Notes: a model not told the origin generated them from the sequence alone. A stretch of DNA of 64,000 nt from DASUFE01 sp036274675 (GCA_036274675.1 DASUFE010000115.1:17472-81471); one strand, 5' to 3'. Positions 1 to 10,105 are shown, numbered from the stretch's first letter. A program made the numbers and translations.

Positions 1-2
1 GC

Positions 3-1178
3 GGCGCGGCAGAGGCTGTTTCTTTCCTGCATGAAATCGAAGTGCAGGGCTTGGACCAGGAACGCAAGCTCCGTCAGGCCGTGATCCATAGTGAAGAGGC
101 TCTGTATCGTTTCGACAAATACAAGCAACAGCAGAACAAATCCAGACTGCAAAAACTGGTGTTCGGTTTCTCTGCCGGCAAACCTGACCGCGCCAGCGCT
201 CGTGCCCTCGTCACTGGATCGGCCATCGCTCATGGCATGTCACTCACCAGAAACCTCGGTGACCTGCCCGCCAATGTCTGCACGCCCTCGTACCTCGCGC
301 AACGGGCACGCGCCCTGTCGAAACGTTATCCATCCGTCAAAACCACCGTGCTTGAAACGGCTCAAATGAGGAAACTCGGCATGGGCTCCCTGCTGGCGGT
401 CGCCCAGGGCAGCAAACAGCCGCCCAAACTGATCATCATGCAATACCGGCAAGGCAACCCGGGCGCAAAACCGGTGGTACTGGTCGGCAAGGGCATCACC
501 TTCGACACGGGCGGCATTTCCATCAAGCCCGCACAAGGCATGGAGGAAATGAAATTCGATATGTGCGGTGCCGCCAGCGTCATCGGTACAATGGCGGCCT
601 GCGCGCAGATGAAGCTGCGCGCCAATCTCATTGGAGTGATTGCCGCAGCGGAAAACATGCCGGGCGGCGGCGCAACCCGGCCGGGGGATATCGTCACCAG
701 TATGTCGGGGCGCACCATCGAGATCATCAATACGGATGCCGAGGGACGCCTGGTACTGTGCGACGCACTCACCTACGTCGAACGTTACCAACCGGCCGCT
801 GTAATCGATATTGCGACTCTAACGGGTGCCTGCGTAATCGCCCTCGGACGCTTCCCCAGCGGCTTATTCGGCAACAACTCTGAACTGATCGAAGCCCTGA
901 AAAGCGCCGGCCAGCGCAGTTGGGACCGGGTATGGGAACTCCCGCTGTGGAGTGAATACAAGCCGCTGCTGAACAGCAGTTTCGCTGATCTTGCCAATGT
1001 CGGTAACCGCGATGGCGGTGCCATCACTGCGGCGACATTCCTGGCGCACTTCACGGAAAAATACCCGTGGGCGCATCTGGATATCGCGGGCACTGCCTGG
1101 AAAAGCGGCAGCGACAAAGGAGCCACCGGCCGGCCGGTACCTCTGCTCACTGAATATATCCTGTCGAATCATACCTAA
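3..1178 (+). CDS. pepA: Leucyl aminopeptidase (cytosol aminopeptidase), 5'-truncated by the window edge
   Basis: This is an M17 metallo-aminopeptidase that removes N-terminal residues from peptides in the cytoplasm; E. coli PepA also binds DNA. The reading frame is open from base 3, so the start lies upstream and roughly the first 100 residues of a usual ~500 are missing. The family signature NTDAEGRL is encoded near 728-751. The metal-binding stretch GKGITFDTGG is near 487-516, and further Asp and Glu ligands are present. The C-terminus is complete. It is followed after 8 bp by holC, the usual pepA-holC-valS order of gammaproteobacteria. Identification is secure; only the N-terminus is unseen. 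Confidence 0.96.
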   Translation, partial: GAAEAVSFLHEIEVQGLDQERKLRQAVIHSEEALYRFDKYKQQQNKSRLQKLVFGFSAGKPDRASARALVTGSAIAHGMSLTRNLGDLPANVCTPSYLAQRARALSKRYPSVKTTVLETAQMRKLGMGSLLAVAQGSKQPPKLIIMQYRQGNPGAKPVVLVGKGITFDTGGISIKPAQGMEEMKFDMCGAASVIGTMAACAQMKLRANLIGVIAAAENMPGGGATRPGDIVTSMSGRTIEIINTDAEGRLVLCDALTYVERYQPAAVIDIATLTGACVIALGRFPSGLFGNNSELIEALKSAGQRSWDRVWELPLWSEYKPLLNSSFADLANVGNRDGGAITAATFLAHFTEKYPWAHLDIAGTAWKSGSDKGATGRPVPLLTEYILSNHT

Positions 1179-1186
1179 GCCCGCGA

Positions 1187-1603
1187 ATGCGTATCGACTT
1201 TTACATCCTGAAGAGCAACCAGAACCGCGAATTAACCGCCTGCCGTCTTTGCGAGAAGGCCTGGCAGCAGGGAATGCAAATCCATATCCAGGCCGATTCC
1301 GAAACCCAGGCCCTGCAACTCGACGAACTGTTATGGACTTTCCGTGATGGCAGTTTCGTGCCGCACTGCCTTGAGACAGATGCTGCCTCGGCAGCCACTC
1401 CGGTGACCATCGGGTGGAACGAAGCGCCACAACAGCAGAGGCAGGTTCTGATCAACCTTGCGCAAGCGGTACCCCCTTTCTATACTCGCTTCGAGCGCAT
1501 GGCCGAGATCGTCAATCAGGAAGAGCGCATCAGGAATGCAGGCCGCGAGCGCTTTACTTTCTACCGTCAACAGAATCACGAATTACACCACCATGAAATT
1601 TGA
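1187..1603 (+). CDS. holC: DNA polymerase III chi subunit
   Basis: HolC (138 residues) is the clamp-loader accessory subunit that links the polymerase III holoenzyme to single-strand binding protein at the fork. The N-terminus MRIDFYILK and the following Cys-x-x-Cys-x-Lys region (CRLCEKAW) match the family. Length is close to the E. coli protein (147). The gene starts with ATG 8 bp after pepA and precedes a small conserved ORF and valS, the standard arrangement, so it is probably co-transcribed with pepA. Confidence 0.93.
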   Translation: MRIDFYILKSNQNRELTACRLCEKAWQQGMQIHIQADSETQALQLDELLWTFRDGSFVPHCLETDAASAATPVTIGWNEAPQQQRQVLINLAQAVPPFYTRFERMAEIVNQEERIRNAGRERFTFYRQQNHELHHHEI

Positions 1604-1624
1604 GCATCAGCAAAAACCGGAATC

Positions 1625-1921
1625 ATGAACAAAGCCACTAACAAAAAATCCATCGACCCCTCGGATCGCATTCCCACTCTGACGGAGATCGTGGGCACGT
1701 CGGATCGGCCGGTTCTCGAACCCTCCCTCGCGGCACCCCCAGCCCCCGACAAAGCTGCAAAGGCCTCGGCCGGCGGAGATTTACCGAAGGATCTGGCTGA
1801 GACCGTGGACCGTCTGGTCTACAAGGCGCTCTACCGCCAGCTTCCCGCGCTTAGCAAGGAAATCGGCGCCGAGATCATCAACACCCTCGAAAAACAGCTC
1901 CGCGACAAGAAATCCCGGTAA
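1625..1921 (+). CDS. Small hypothetical protein between holC and valS
   Basis: This protein of 98 residues is not assigned to a named family. The N-terminal half is Pro/Ala/Ser-rich and probably disordered. The C-terminal half, from about residue 55, is predicted amphipathic helix (for example LAETVDRLVYKALYRQL) and ends in a Lys/Arg-rich tail. ATG lies 22 bp after holC and the frame has coding-like composition. Small proteins of this kind occur between holC and valS in some proteobacteria, so I take it as real. I infer no function, although the position suggests co-expression with the chi subunit. Confidence 0.7.
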   Translation: MNKATNKKSIDPSDRIPTLTEIVGTSDRPVLEPSLAAPPAPDKAAKASAGGDLPKDLAETVDRLVYKALYRQLPALSKEIGAEIINTLEKQLRDKKSR

Positions 1922-2033
1922 TTTGCCGAAACAGTCCATCTTTGATCTTTTTGTACCCGCTTCGGCGCGACGCGCCTTGCGAAAGGGCGCTTTCCCTGCG
2001 CCTTATCCAGCTTTTTAAGGCCCGCAAGCCAAC

Positions 2034-2062
2034 TCATTACTTGCCCCGCTTTCGGCTATAAT
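2034..2062 (+). promoter_or_regulatory. Possible sigma-70 promoter for valS
   Basis: A perfect TATAAT (2057-2062) lies 58 bp before the preferred valS ATG. The -35 region at 17 bp spacing (2034-2039, tcatta) is poor, so the call rests on the -10 box alone. Confidence 0.35.
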
Positions 2063-2119
2063 GCCGCGCTCGTGCGCCATTATGCGCAGCCACACAACCG
2101 CGATAACTTCGATAAAGGC

Positions 2120-4888
2120 ATGGAAAAGACCTACAACCCCCAGGAAATAGAAAACCGCTGGTACCGTCAGTGGGAGCAAAACGACTATTTCCGGCCTTCG
2201 GGCCGGGGCGGTGCCTACTGCATCATGATTCCGCCGCCCAACGTCACGGGCACCCTGCATATGGGCCATGCCTTCCAGCATACCTTGATGGATGCCCTCA
2301 TCCGCTATCACCGGATGCGCGGCGACAATGCGCTGTGGCAACCAGGCACCGACCACGCCGGCATCGCCACCCAGATGGTGGTGGAGCGCCAGCTGGAGGC
2401 CCAGGGCACTGGCCGCAAGCAACTGGGGCGTGCTGCTTTTATTGACAAGGTCTGGGCCTGGAAAGAGCAATCCGGCGGCACCATCAGCCGCCAGATGCGG
2501 CGCCTGGGTGATTCGCCGGACTGGAACCGCGAACGCTTTACCATGGATGAAGGCCTGTCCCGGGCTGTCACCGAAGTGTTCGTGCGTTTGCACGACGAAG
2601 GGCTGATTTACCGCGGCCAACGCCTGGTCAACTGGGACCCCGTGCTGCTGACCGCGATTTCGGACCTGGAAGTCAATTCCGTCGAGGAAAAAGGCAAGCT
2701 CTGGCACATCCGCTACCCTTTAAGCGGCACCAAGGGCCACCTCGTGGTCGCAACCACGCGGCCTGAAACCATGCTCGGTGACACGGCCGTCGCGGTGCAT
2801 CCGGAAGATGAACGTTATCGCAAGCTGATCGGCCAGACGGTTGAGCTGCCACTAACAGGCCGGCGCATACCGGTAATCGATGACGATTACGTGGACCCGG
2901 CCTTTGGCTCGGGCTGCGTCAAGATCACGCCCGGCCACGATTTCAACGATTACGCCGTAGGCCAGCGGCACAAGCTGCCAATCATCAACGTCTTCACGCC
3001 GGATGCGAAAATCAACCGCGAGGCGCCCCCGGCGTATCAGGGCTTGGATCGCTTCGAGGCGCGCAAGCGCGTCATCGCTGACCTGGAAGCAGCGGGCCTG
3101 TTGGAAAAAATCGAGGAACACACGCTCAAAGTCCCGCGCGGCGAACGCACCAACTCCGTCATCGAACCTTACCTGACCAACCAGTGGTATGTCCGCACCA
3201 AACCGCTCGCAGAACCGGCGATACGCGCCGTCGAAGACGGGCGCATCCGTTTCGTACCGGAGAACTGGAGCAAGACCTACTTCAACTGGATGCACAATAT
3301 TGAGGACTGGTGCATCAGCCGCCAGATCTGGTGGGGCCATCGCATTCCCGCCTGGTATGACAAGGATGGCAATGTCTACGTGGGCCACAACGAGACTGAA
3401 GTACGTCAGAAGCATGAGCTCAAACCCGATGTCGCGCTGCATCAGGACGAAGATGTACTCGACACTTGGTTCTCATCGGCGCTATGGCCCTTCTCCACAC
3501 TTGGATGGCCCGATAAGAAACCGGAACTCCAGACCTTTTATCCTTCCTCTGTGCTGGTGACCGGCTTCGATATTATTTTCTTCTGGGTCGCGCGCATGAT
3601 CATGTTCGGCCTGAAATTCATGGACGACGTACCGTTCCGCGATGTTTACATCACGGGACTGATCCGCGACGAACACGGCCAGAAGATGTCCAAATCCAAG
3701 GGCAATATCCTGGACCCGCTGGACCTGATGGACGGGATCGACCTGGAGGCGCTGGTCAAGAAACGCACCAGCGGCCTGATGCAGCCGGAGATGGCGAAGA
3801 AGATAGAACAGAACACGCGCAAGGCTTTTCCGCAAGGCATGCCGGGCTACGGCGCCGACGCGCTGCGCTTCACGCTGGCCTCGCTCGCGTCCACCGGCCG
3901 CGACATCCGTTTCGATATCCAGCGCATGGAGGGTTATCGCAATTTCTGCAATAAATTGTGGAATGCCAGCCGTTATGTGCTGATGAACACAGAGGACCAG
4001 GATACGGGTCTGGACCCCAAGGATCCCCTGGAGTTGTCGCTGGCGGATCGCTGGATCGTGTCGCAGCTGCAGATCACGGAACGGAATATTGGGCAACATC
4101 TGAATGAATACCGTTTCGACCTGGCCGCGACAGAGCTCTACGAATTCACCTGGAACGAGTACTGCGACTGGTATCTGGAATTCTCCAAGCCATTGCTGCA
4201 GTCCGCCCAGGCATCGGCGGCCGCCAAGCGCGGCACCCGCCGCACCCTGGTGCGCGTGCTGGAAACGCTGCTGAGGCTGGCGCATCCGCTCATACCATAT
4301 ATTACTGAAGAGTTGTGGCAGCACATCGCACCGCTGGCGGGTAAACAAGGCGCCACGATCATGCTGCAATCCTACCCGGAAAGCGACCCTGGAAAGATCG
4401 ACGACAAGGCCGCGGCTGATATAGGCTGGCTGAAGCAGTTCGTCACCGGCGTACGCCGCATCCGCGCCGAAATGAATATCGCACCGGCCAAACTGCTGCC
4501 GGTGATTGTCCAGGGCGGAACCGCCCAGGAAAGTGCATTGCTGGCGCAATACAGCGAATATCTGAGCTCACTGGCGAAACTGGAATCGTTGACGCCCCTT
4601 GCTGCCGACGCCGCCACCCCCGAGTCTGCGATCGCGTTAGCCGGCGAAATGAAAATCCTGATACCGCTGGCAGGGTTGATCGACAAATCCGCCGAACTCA
4701 AACGCCTCGACAGGGAATTGCAGCGTTTCCGCCACGAACAGGAACAGATCGGCAACCAACTGCAAAACAAAAATTTTACCGACAAGGCGCCACCCGAAGT
4801 TATCGGCAAGAAACGCGAACGCCTGCATGAACTCGAACGCGCTCTAGGCGACCTGCAACGTCAGGCCGAGCGCATAAAGTCTCTCTGA
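2120..4888 (+). CDS. valS: Valine--tRNA ligase
   Basis: Cytoplasmic class I aminoacyl-tRNA synthetase that charges tRNA-Val, with an editing domain for threonine. It has 922 residues from ATG 2120, where [11 protein letters not shown] aligns with the E. coli N-terminus. An in-frame GTG at 2072 would add 16 residues that do not resemble the family. The HIGH motif is seen as LHMGH and the KMSKS loop as [10 protein letters not shown]. The connective-peptide editing domain ([16 protein letters not shown]) and the C-terminal coiled-coil arm (last ~70 residues, Lys/Glu/Arg-rich) are complete. Full length and intact; a -10 box lies upstream. Confidence 0.97.
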   Translation: MEKTYNPQEIENRWYRQWEQNDYFRPSGRGGAYCIMIPPPNVTGTLHMGHAFQHTLMDALIRYHRMRGDNALWQPGTDHAGIATQMVVERQLEAQGTGRKQLGRAAFIDKVWAWKEQSGGTISRQMRRLGDSPDWNRERFTMDEGLSRAVTEVFVRLHDEGLIYRGQRLVNWDPVLLTAISDLEVNSVEEKGKLWHIRYPLSGTKGHLVVATTRPETMLGDTAVAVHPEDERYRKLIGQTVELPLTGRRIPVIDDDYVDPAFGSGCVKITPGHDFNDYAVGQRHKLPIINVFTPDAKINREAPPAYQGLDRFEARKRVIADLEAAGLLEKIEEHTLKVPRGERTNSVIEPYLTNQWYVRTKPLAEPAIRAVEDGRIRFVPENWSKTYFNWMHNIEDWCISRQIWWGHRIPAWYDKDGNVYVGHNETEVRQKHELKPDVALHQDEDVLDTWFSSALWPFSTLGWPDKKPELQTFYPSSVLVTGFDIIFFWVARMIMFGLKFMDDVPFRDVYITGLIRDEHGQKMSKSKGNILDPLDLMDGIDLEALVKKRTSGLMQPEMAKKIEQNTRKAFPQGMPGYGADALRFTLASLASTGRDIRFDIQRMEGYRNFCNKLWNASRYVLMNTEDQDTGLDPKDPLELSLADRWIVSQLQITERNIGQHLNEYRFDLAATELYEFTWNEYCDWYLEFSKPLLQSAQASAAAKRGTRRTLVRVLETLLRLAHPLIPYITEELWQHIAPLAGKQGATIMLQSYPESDPGKIDDKAAADIGWLKQFVTGVRRIRAEMNIAPAKLLPVIVQGGTAQESALLAQYSEYLSSLAKLESLTPLAADAATPESAIALAGEMKILIPLAGLIDKSAELKRLDRELQRFRHEQEQIGNQLQNKNFTDKAPPEVIGKKRERLHELERALGDLQRQAERIKSL

Positions 4889-4908
4889 CCCAATCCAGGA
4901 GAAATCAG

Positions 4909-5700
4909 GTGCAGGATTTTATTTTATATATACTCGCTGGCGGCTCCGTCGGTTTCGTTGTTGGAATGACGGGGGTCGGCGGCGGCTCTTTCATGACCCC
5001 GATTCTGTTGGGCTTTGGTTTCCCACCAACGACGGCGATCGGCACCGACTTGCTATACGCGGCAATCACCAAATCCGGCGGTATCGTCACCCATGCCCGC
5101 CAAGGCTCGGTTGAGTGGAAAATTGTCGGCCTGCTCGTCGTCGGCTGCGTACCGGCTTCGATAATAATCACCCTGCTGCTCAGGCATTTCCAGAAAACCG
5201 GTTTCGATTTCACGGATCTACTCAAGCAGACTCTGGGCATCATGCTGGTGCTGACTTCACTGGTTTTGCTGTTCCGGAGCTTCCTGATCAGGGAACGCCA
5301 TCAACTGGCGGACAGTCATTCCGGTGTCGGCGAATTTGAACGCCGTCATGCCGGCTGGCTGACCATCCTGATGGGAATTTTTTTGGGTGTGGCAGTAACA
5401 TTATCATCGGTTGGGGCCGGTGCTTTTGGAGCGACCGCTCTGATGATGCTGTATCCCCGCATGCCGATGATCCGCGTAATAGGTACCGACCTCGCCTACG
5501 CCGTGCCCCTGACGGCCGCCGCCGGTTTCGGCCATATGCAACTCGGCCATGTCGACTATCGTCTGCTGTTGAGCCTCATCATCGGCTCTTTACCTTGCAT
5601 CTGGCTGGGGACCAAGGTTGCCGGCCTGGTTCCGGAAAAAATTATGCAGCGCATAATGGCCGCAATTCTTATGCTCCTCGGCTTGAAGTACGTACTGTAA
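4909..5700 (+). CDS. Sulfite exporter TauE/SafE family membrane protein
   Basis: This integral membrane protein (263 residues) has about eight hydrophobic segments in two halves, and each half opens with the Gly-rich motif typical of the family (near GFVVGMTGVGGGSF and GVAVTLSSVGAGAFG). Members are putative permeases for sulfite, sulfonates or related organic anions; the substrate cannot be read from sequence. The start is GTG at 4909, supported by AGGAG about 7 bp upstream. It follows valS after 20 bp and could be read through from it. The family call is strong, the substrate unknown. Confidence 0.88.
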   Translation: MQDFILYILAGGSVGFVVGMTGVGGGSFMTPILLGFGFPPTTAIGTDLLYAAITKSGGIVTHARQGSVEWKIVGLLVVGCVPASIIITLLLRHFQKTGFDFTDLLKQTLGIMLVLTSLVLLFRSFLIRERHQLADSHSGVGEFERRHAGWLTILMGIFLGVAVTLSSVGAGAFGATALMMLYPRMPMIRVIGTDLAYAVPLTAAAGFGHMQLGHVDYRLLLSLIIGSLPCIWLGTKVAGLVPEKIMQRIMAAILMLLGLKYVL

Positions 5701-5737
5701 GACTGGAAACCCACTTCTTATCCGGCCCGGCCTGTAC

Positions 5738-6418
5738 ATGCTGCTCCGTGCTCTGCACCCCTGGAATCTGACGCCAGCTGAAGCGATTACCTTGCAGCTC
5801 CAGCTTGCAAAGCAGCTGCTCGACCGCGACAACTTCGGCGCCATACGCTACATTGCCGGCATCGATGTCGGATTCGAAGATGAAGGGCGGGTCACCAAGG
5901 CTGCCGTCTGCGTACTGGCGATACCCGAATTGCGGCTAGTCGAATCAGTGGTGGCAACGCGGGCGACCGACTTTCCCTACGTGCCTGGTCTGCTCTCGTT
6001 CCGTGAAATTCCCGCCATTCTTGAAGCCTTAAAGCAACTGCGCACTCTGCCAGACATGCTGTTCTGCGACGGCCAGGGCCGCGCCCATCCGCGCCGCCTG
6101 GGCATCGCCTCGCATCTAGGCCTGATCACGGAACTGCCAAGCGTTGGCATCGCAAAATCCGTGCTATGCGGAACACATCAGCCGCCCGCCCAGGCCAAAG
6201 GCTCTCATACGCCGTTGATACACCGCGGCGAGATAGTCGGAGCCGCCCTGAGGACACGTGAAAATGTCAGACCGGTTTACGTATCGGCCGGGCATAAAAT
6301 CAGCCTGCAGAGCGCTCTTGAATACGTAATGCTGTGCGTGACCCGCTACAAACTACCGGAACCCACTCGCCTTGCAGATAAATTAGCTTCACACACCCCG
6401 AAGAAGCAACGCATGTAA
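5738..6418 (+). CDS. nfi: Endonuclease V (deoxyinosine 3' endonuclease)
   Basis: Endonuclease V nicks DNA at the second phosphodiester bond 3' to deoxyinosine and other deaminated bases, starting repair. The protein has 226 residues. The catalytic Asp lies in AGIDVGFEDEG (D43). Other conserved blocks are YVPGLLSFRE, DGQGRAHPRRLGIASHLG with its active-site Asp, and GIAKSVLCG with the conserved Lys. C-terminal YKLPEPTRLAD also matches E. coli Nfi. The gene lies 37 bp after the TauE gene on the same strand. Complete, with no sign of damage. Confidence 0.95.
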   Translation: MLLRALHPWNLTPAEAITLQLQLAKQLLDRDNFGAIRYIAGIDVGFEDEGRVTKAAVCVLAIPELRLVESVVATRATDFPYVPGLLSFREIPAILEALKQLRTLPDMLFCDGQGRAHPRRLGIASHLGLITELPSVGIAKSVLCGTHQPPAQAKGSHTPLIHRGEIVGAALRTRENVRPVYVSAGHKISLQSALEYVMLCVTRYKLPEPTRLADKLASHTPKKQRM

Positions 6419-6550
6419 CACTGCCAAGACTTTTAAGTCTATTAATAGCAAAGCCGCCGAAAAATCCATCGATTTATCTCCCGCATCCGAAAATAGCCGC
6501 GAGCGGATAAATATTTTGTTCTTTTGGTCTTGGCATTGCGGCACCGGTTT

Positions 6551-7219
6551 CTAAAGCCCGGAAAAAACTGACTGCAAATATGACATTTCCCGTTGCTGAA
6601 AAGTCTTGAAGAATTCCGCTGAGCCCCGCATTTTTTTGAAAGCTGCAACTCCGCGCTCAAGATAGTCCTGCAGCTCACCCAACCCCATTACTCGCGCCGG
6701 CTGCCGACACATTTTCAAGCCTAAAGTGACAAATGGCTTGTGCACGATGGCCTCGATCTCCTCCCCAATTTCGAGCACCAGGGAGATTTGCCGGCGGTAT
6801 TCCTCATGGGCGGCCATTGCGCGCTGTGCGCGCTGCATCATGGCGGCATCCGGCAGAGCGCCGGGCTCAGCCGTAACATCCAGAATTTCAGCCAGCCCGA
6901 GATCGAGCCTTATCGTCAGCAAGGAAAATTCCACGGCCTGCGCGACGGCCTTTAATAGCCCCTCCGGCAGCACTCGCAACATAGTGGCTTCCGCCTTCTG
7001 CAATCCCAGTTCGCGATAGCATAGACTATTAGGTCCGAACAGATCGTCGATCAGGAAATCCACTGCGGCTGCGTAGCGATTTTGGAGTCTCAAGTCCAGA
7101 TATGCGGCATGCATGCGTTTGGAGCGCTGGGCGAGAATATGCATGGACCAGCGCTGATACAGGGGCGCCTGCCGGAGTTGCGCCTGGAGATCGGATAATT
7201 GCTGAAGTCCCAAATCCAA
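6551..7219 (-). CDS. FFLEELY-motif-like helical protein of unknown function
   Basis: This is a predicted all-helical cytoplasmic protein (222 residues) without signal peptide or membrane segment. Near residue 50 it carries AVDFLIDDLFGP, resembling the A..FFL.ELY motif that names a gammaproteobacterial family of about this length; this is recalled from family knowledge, not tested. Leu, Arg and Gln are abundant throughout. It is downstream of the DUF2970 gene on the same strand (33 bp), and the MFS gene is further upstream, so the three may form one unit. No biochemical role is known to me. Confidence 0.72.
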   Translation of the reverse strand: MDLGLQQLSDLQAQLRQAPLYQRWSMHILAQRSKRMHAAYLDLRLQNRYAAAVDFLIDDLFGPNSLCYRELGLQKAEATMLRVLPEGLLKAVAQAVEFSLLTIRLDLGLAEILDVTAEPGALPDAAMMQRAQRAMAAHEEYRRQISLVLEIGEEIEAIVHKPFVTLGLKMCRQPARVMGLGELQDYLERGVAAFKKMRGSAEFFKTFQQREMSYLQSVFSGL

Positions 7220-7252
7220 TTCAAGAACCTGTTTCAGAGCTTCCGCACTTGT

Positions 7253-7465
7253 TTACAAACCACCGAAATGCAGTATCAGTTTGACTACGCCATACAGCAC
7301 GGCGATGAACAACGCGGTGAGTATAAAACCGGTGATTATGAAATGTACCGGTTTACCTTTTTCAAAATCGCGCCGGCGCACGCTTTCCTTCTGCACCCCG
7401 AAAAAGGACATCAGGACGCTCTTGCAAATCTCCAGGATACCGATGCCTTTTTTCTGGTCGTCCAT
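7253..7465 (-). CDS. DUF2970 small membrane protein
   Basis: This single-span membrane protein (70 residues) has an N-terminal stretch (SVLMSFFGVQ) followed by a basic/acidic segment (RRRDFEKGKPVHFIITG) and one C-terminal transmembrane helix. That layout matches the DUF2970 family. ATG at 7465 is chosen over the TTG one codon earlier because AAGGAG lies 9 bp upstream of the ATG. It sits 19 bp downstream of the MFS gene, so co-transcription is likely. Function is unknown. Confidence 0.82.
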   Translation of the reverse strand: MDDQKKGIGILEICKSVLMSFFGVQKESVRRRDFEKGKPVHFIITGFILTALFIAVLYGVVKLILHFGGL

Positions 7466-7484
7466 CAAAACTCACTCCTTAGAT

Positions 7485-8738
7485 TTAACTCGTCCGGCGT
7501 GGCAGATGCAGCTTCAATAGCACCCAGCCGCCAATAGCCAGCAAAATAATAATCGCCAGCACCGAATAGCGGCTATTTCCTGTGACGGCGCCTATGGTGC
7601 CCATCAGGACCGGACCCAGCAGTACCGCCGTTTTGCCCAGCATATTGTAAAAACCGAAAAACTCGGTACTCCGTTCCGGAGGTACCAGGCTCGCATAAAC
7701 GGCGCGGCTGAGCGCCTGTACGCCGCCCTGCACCAATCCGACTACTGCAGCCAAAACATAGAACTCAACTGCAGTATCCATGAAATAGGCCCACACGCAG
7801 AGCACAAGATAAACGGCCAGTGCCAACAGGATTCCGCTCTTGGAACCTATCCTTTCACCGAGCCGCCCATAGAAAATTGTTGCCGGGAAACCGACAAACT
7901 GGGTGATCAACAGCGCTGTGATCAGATCATTGCTGTCGATGCCCACCGAAAGGCCGTAATCGGTCGCCATGCGGATGATTGTATCGATGCCGTCAATATA
8001 GAACCAGTATGCGAGCAGAAACTTGAATACCAGGGGATTATCGCGGATATGGCCAAGCGTTGCCTGCAGCTGCTTGAAGGATGATGCCAGAATATTGCCA
8101 GTCACCGGCCGATGTGCGGCCGCTTCAATATGCGTCGAGAGCAGTGGAATGCTGAATGCAGCCCACCACAAGGCGGTCAACAGAAAAGACCAGCGCACCG
8201 CATCGAGCGCACCGGGAAAGCCAAACCATTGGGGATGCAGTGACATGAGAATACAAAATGCAAACAGCAGGCCTCCGCCCAGGTAACCCAGGGCGTAACC
8301 TCCGGAGGAAATGCGTTCGTAATAGGCTGCAGGCACGATGCCAACCAGCATTGCATCGTAAAACACCATGCTTCCCATGAAACCTATGCCGGCGATCAGG
8401 AAACAGGCCAAACCGAACATCCAGGAATCCTCTGCCAGAAAGAACAGACCACCCGTGCCGGCGACGCCGATCAGGGTAAAAATCAGCAAAAAGAGTTTTT
8501 GTTTTCCAGTCTGGTCTGCCATTACCCCCAGAATCGGACCCAGCACGATGATAGCGAAACCTGACAGCGAATTGGCCAGTCCCAGATAAAAGGTGCTGAC
8601 CGTATTTCCAAGGTCGACAGCGAGCACCTGTTTGTAGAAAACCGGAAAGAAGCCGACCAGCACAACGGTTGCAAAAGCCGAATTAGCCCAGTCATAGAAC
8701 ATCCAGGCCAACGCTTTTTTGCGGTCATAATCGAGCAT
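7485..8738 (-). CDS. MFS transporter, UMF1/Atg22-like
   Basis: A 12-helix major-facilitator carrier (417 residues). The N-terminus (KALAWMFYDWANSAFATVV) is characteristic of the UMF1/Atg22 branch. A cytoplasmic-loop MFS motif is visible as GPILGVMADQTGKQK. Eukaryotic Atg22 exports amino acids from the vacuole; bacterial substrates are largely unknown, so none is given. It is the first gene of a probable minus-strand unit with DUF2970 and the FFLEELY-like gene. The N-terminus is short and hydrophilic, as expected for an uncleaved carrier. Confidence 0.88.
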   Translation of the reverse strand: MLDYDRKKALAWMFYDWANSAFATVVLVGFFPVFYKQVLAVDLGNTVSTFYLGLANSLSGFAIIVLGPILGVMADQTGKQKLFLLIFTLIGVAGTGGLFFLAEDSWMFGLACFLIAGIGFMGSMVFYDAMLVGIVPAAYYERISSGGYALGYLGGGLLFAFCILMSLHPQWFGFPGALDAVRWSFLLTALWWAAFSIPLLSTHIEAAAHRPVTGNILASSFKQLQATLGHIRDNPLVFKFLLAYWFYIDGIDTIIRMATDYGLSVGIDSNDLITALLITQFVGFPATIFYGRLGERIGSKSGILLALAVYLVLCVWAYFMDTAVEFYVLAAVVGLVQGGVQALSRAVYASLVPPERSTEFFGFYNMLGKTAVLLGPVLMGTIGAVTGNSRYSVLAIIILLAIGGWVLLKLHLPRRTS

Positions 8739-8800
8739 ATCGGGTACAGCCCCCCAGAAAACGCAAAGTTTGGATTTTACTCGGGCATCTTAAAAACCAA

Positions 8801-8823
8801 AAGCCCCGACATGGGCGGGGCTT
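8801..8823 (-). terminator. Rho-independent terminator after the TonB-domain gene
   Basis: AAGCCCCG/CGGGGCTT stem of 8 bp with a 7-nt loop. On the minus strand it is followed by TTGGTTTTT. It lies about 90 bp beyond the stop of the TonB-domain gene ending at 8912. Confidence 0.8.
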
Positions 8824-8911
8824 GGTTATTTGCTGATCCACATAAACCGGTTTTATTGCTGCAACAACGAAGTAGGAGGGCGTTGTCCGCGATAGACAAG
8901 GCAAAGCACTG

Positions 8912-10105
8912 CTACTGCAATTTAAAGACTACCTTCTTTTCCACATCCTTGGTGTCAACCGCTACGCCATTGACGACGCGTGGCTGGAATTTATATTTCT
9001 TGACCGCACTGATTACCGAATCATTGAATATTTCCTCGGGTTCAGCCTGGGTTATCTGAATGGAATTCTCATCCACATCCCCGGTCTTGGTCACAATGAA
9101 TTTAACGGTAACAAATCCTTCGATGTTGCGTCGGATCGCGCGCTGCGGATAACTCGCCGGGGCGCCTACGATCTGCCGTAGCGGAGTATTGGTTGCGCTC
9201 TCAGCCCCACCACCAGCTGTGGTTTTTCGCGCAGCCAGCGTGGCCTGGACGCGGGTAATACCACCGGTGACCGAACTCAGGCATTCCTCCAGGCCCCCCA
9301 GTACCGTATCGATCTTCTTCGCAGTGACCCCATCCTGCTGCCTGCCCTGCGCCAGCAGTTGCCGACGCTGCGACAAGGCTTCCTGTTTGAGTTTCTCGGC
9401 CTCGGCCGCCAGCGACTGTATCTGGCCAACGGTCTGGCTTCCATAGGAATCCTTATCGTTGATCAGATTTTCCGCGCCGCGACACTGGCGGTCGGACTGG
9501 CTCAAACTGTCCAGCACGACCTTGAATGCGCTTTCCCCATCCTTGGCCGATATCTGCAACTGGCCCTTGTACTCCAATTCCGCCTGCTTGATATCGGCTT
9601 CCAGCCGGTCGCACAAGCGGATTTCATAGGAATTCTCATATACGTCGAGCACGCTCTGGCTGATGGCCAGGGCGCCTTCCTTATACTGCTGGTAACGCTG
9701 GTACTTCTGTCGAGCCTCATCAAAGGCTGCGTTGGAAATCAATACACGCGCTTCGGAACATTCCCGCAGACCGCTCTCGAACAGGGGAAGGGCTTCGGCG
9801 CGCTCCAGATCGTTCTTGACTATGTTGCAGAAATCCAGGACCTGGGTGACAGCCGGGTCATTGGAATTCAGGAGATTCGGTTCGAGGGCGATGGCCTTGT
9901 TCAGCAACGCCGTATAGGCCTTGAAATGGGTCTGCGCTTGCTCAAGATTTTCCCGCCGCAGCTGCTTTGCGGTACGGCATTCGCGCGAAGCTTCGCGTAT
10001 AAGCGATTTTACATCCTCTGCTTGTCCGAATGTGGACGAAGTCGGGATGAGAAAACTTACTGTTATGGCGAGAATTATGACTGAAGCAGGCTGAACACGA
10101 ATCAT
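8912..10105 (-). CDS. Secreted helical-repeat protein with TonB C-terminal domain
   Basis: This protein of 397 residues has a signal peptide (cleavage probably near STFGQA, residue ~28), a long helical middle domain, and a TonB C-terminal fold from about residue 310 (YPQRAIRRNIEGFVTVKF and onwards). The middle carries cysteines at 43/93, 116/165 and 208/275, set in loosely repeated ECxxA contexts, suggesting three helical units with periplasmic disulfides. There is no Pro-rich spacer and the N-terminus looks cleavable, so it may be periplasmic and not a classical anchored TonB. ATG 10105 is preferred over a TTG four codons earlier. It follows the TonB2-type operon on the same strand after ~410 bp. 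Confidence 0.75.
   Translation of the reverse strand: MIRVQPASVIILAITVSFLIPTSSTFGQAEDVKSLIREASRECRTAKQLRRENLEQAQTHFKAYTALLNKAIALEPNLLNSNDPAVTQVLDFCNIVKNDLERAEALPLFESGLRECSEARVLISNAAFDEARQKYQRYQQYKEGALAISQSVLDVYENSYEIRLCDRLEADIKQAELEYKGQLQISAKDGESAFKVVLDSLSQSDRQCRGAENLINDKDSYGSQTVGQIQSLAAEAEKLKQEALSQRRQLLAQGRQQDGVTAKKIDTVLGGLEECLSSVTGGITRVQATLAARKTTAGGGAESATNTPLRQIVGAPASYPQRAIRRNIEGFVTVKFIVTKTGDVDENSIQITQAEPEEIFNDSVISAVKKYKFQPRVVNGVAVDTKDVEKKVVFKLQ

Noticed and set aside
3482..4549. Long open minus-strand frame opposite valS (about 355 codons)
   Set aside because: It lies wholly within valS on the other strand, its translation is Gln/His/Arg-rich without recognisable domains, and valS is certain. 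Frames of this sort are expected opposite GC-rich genes.
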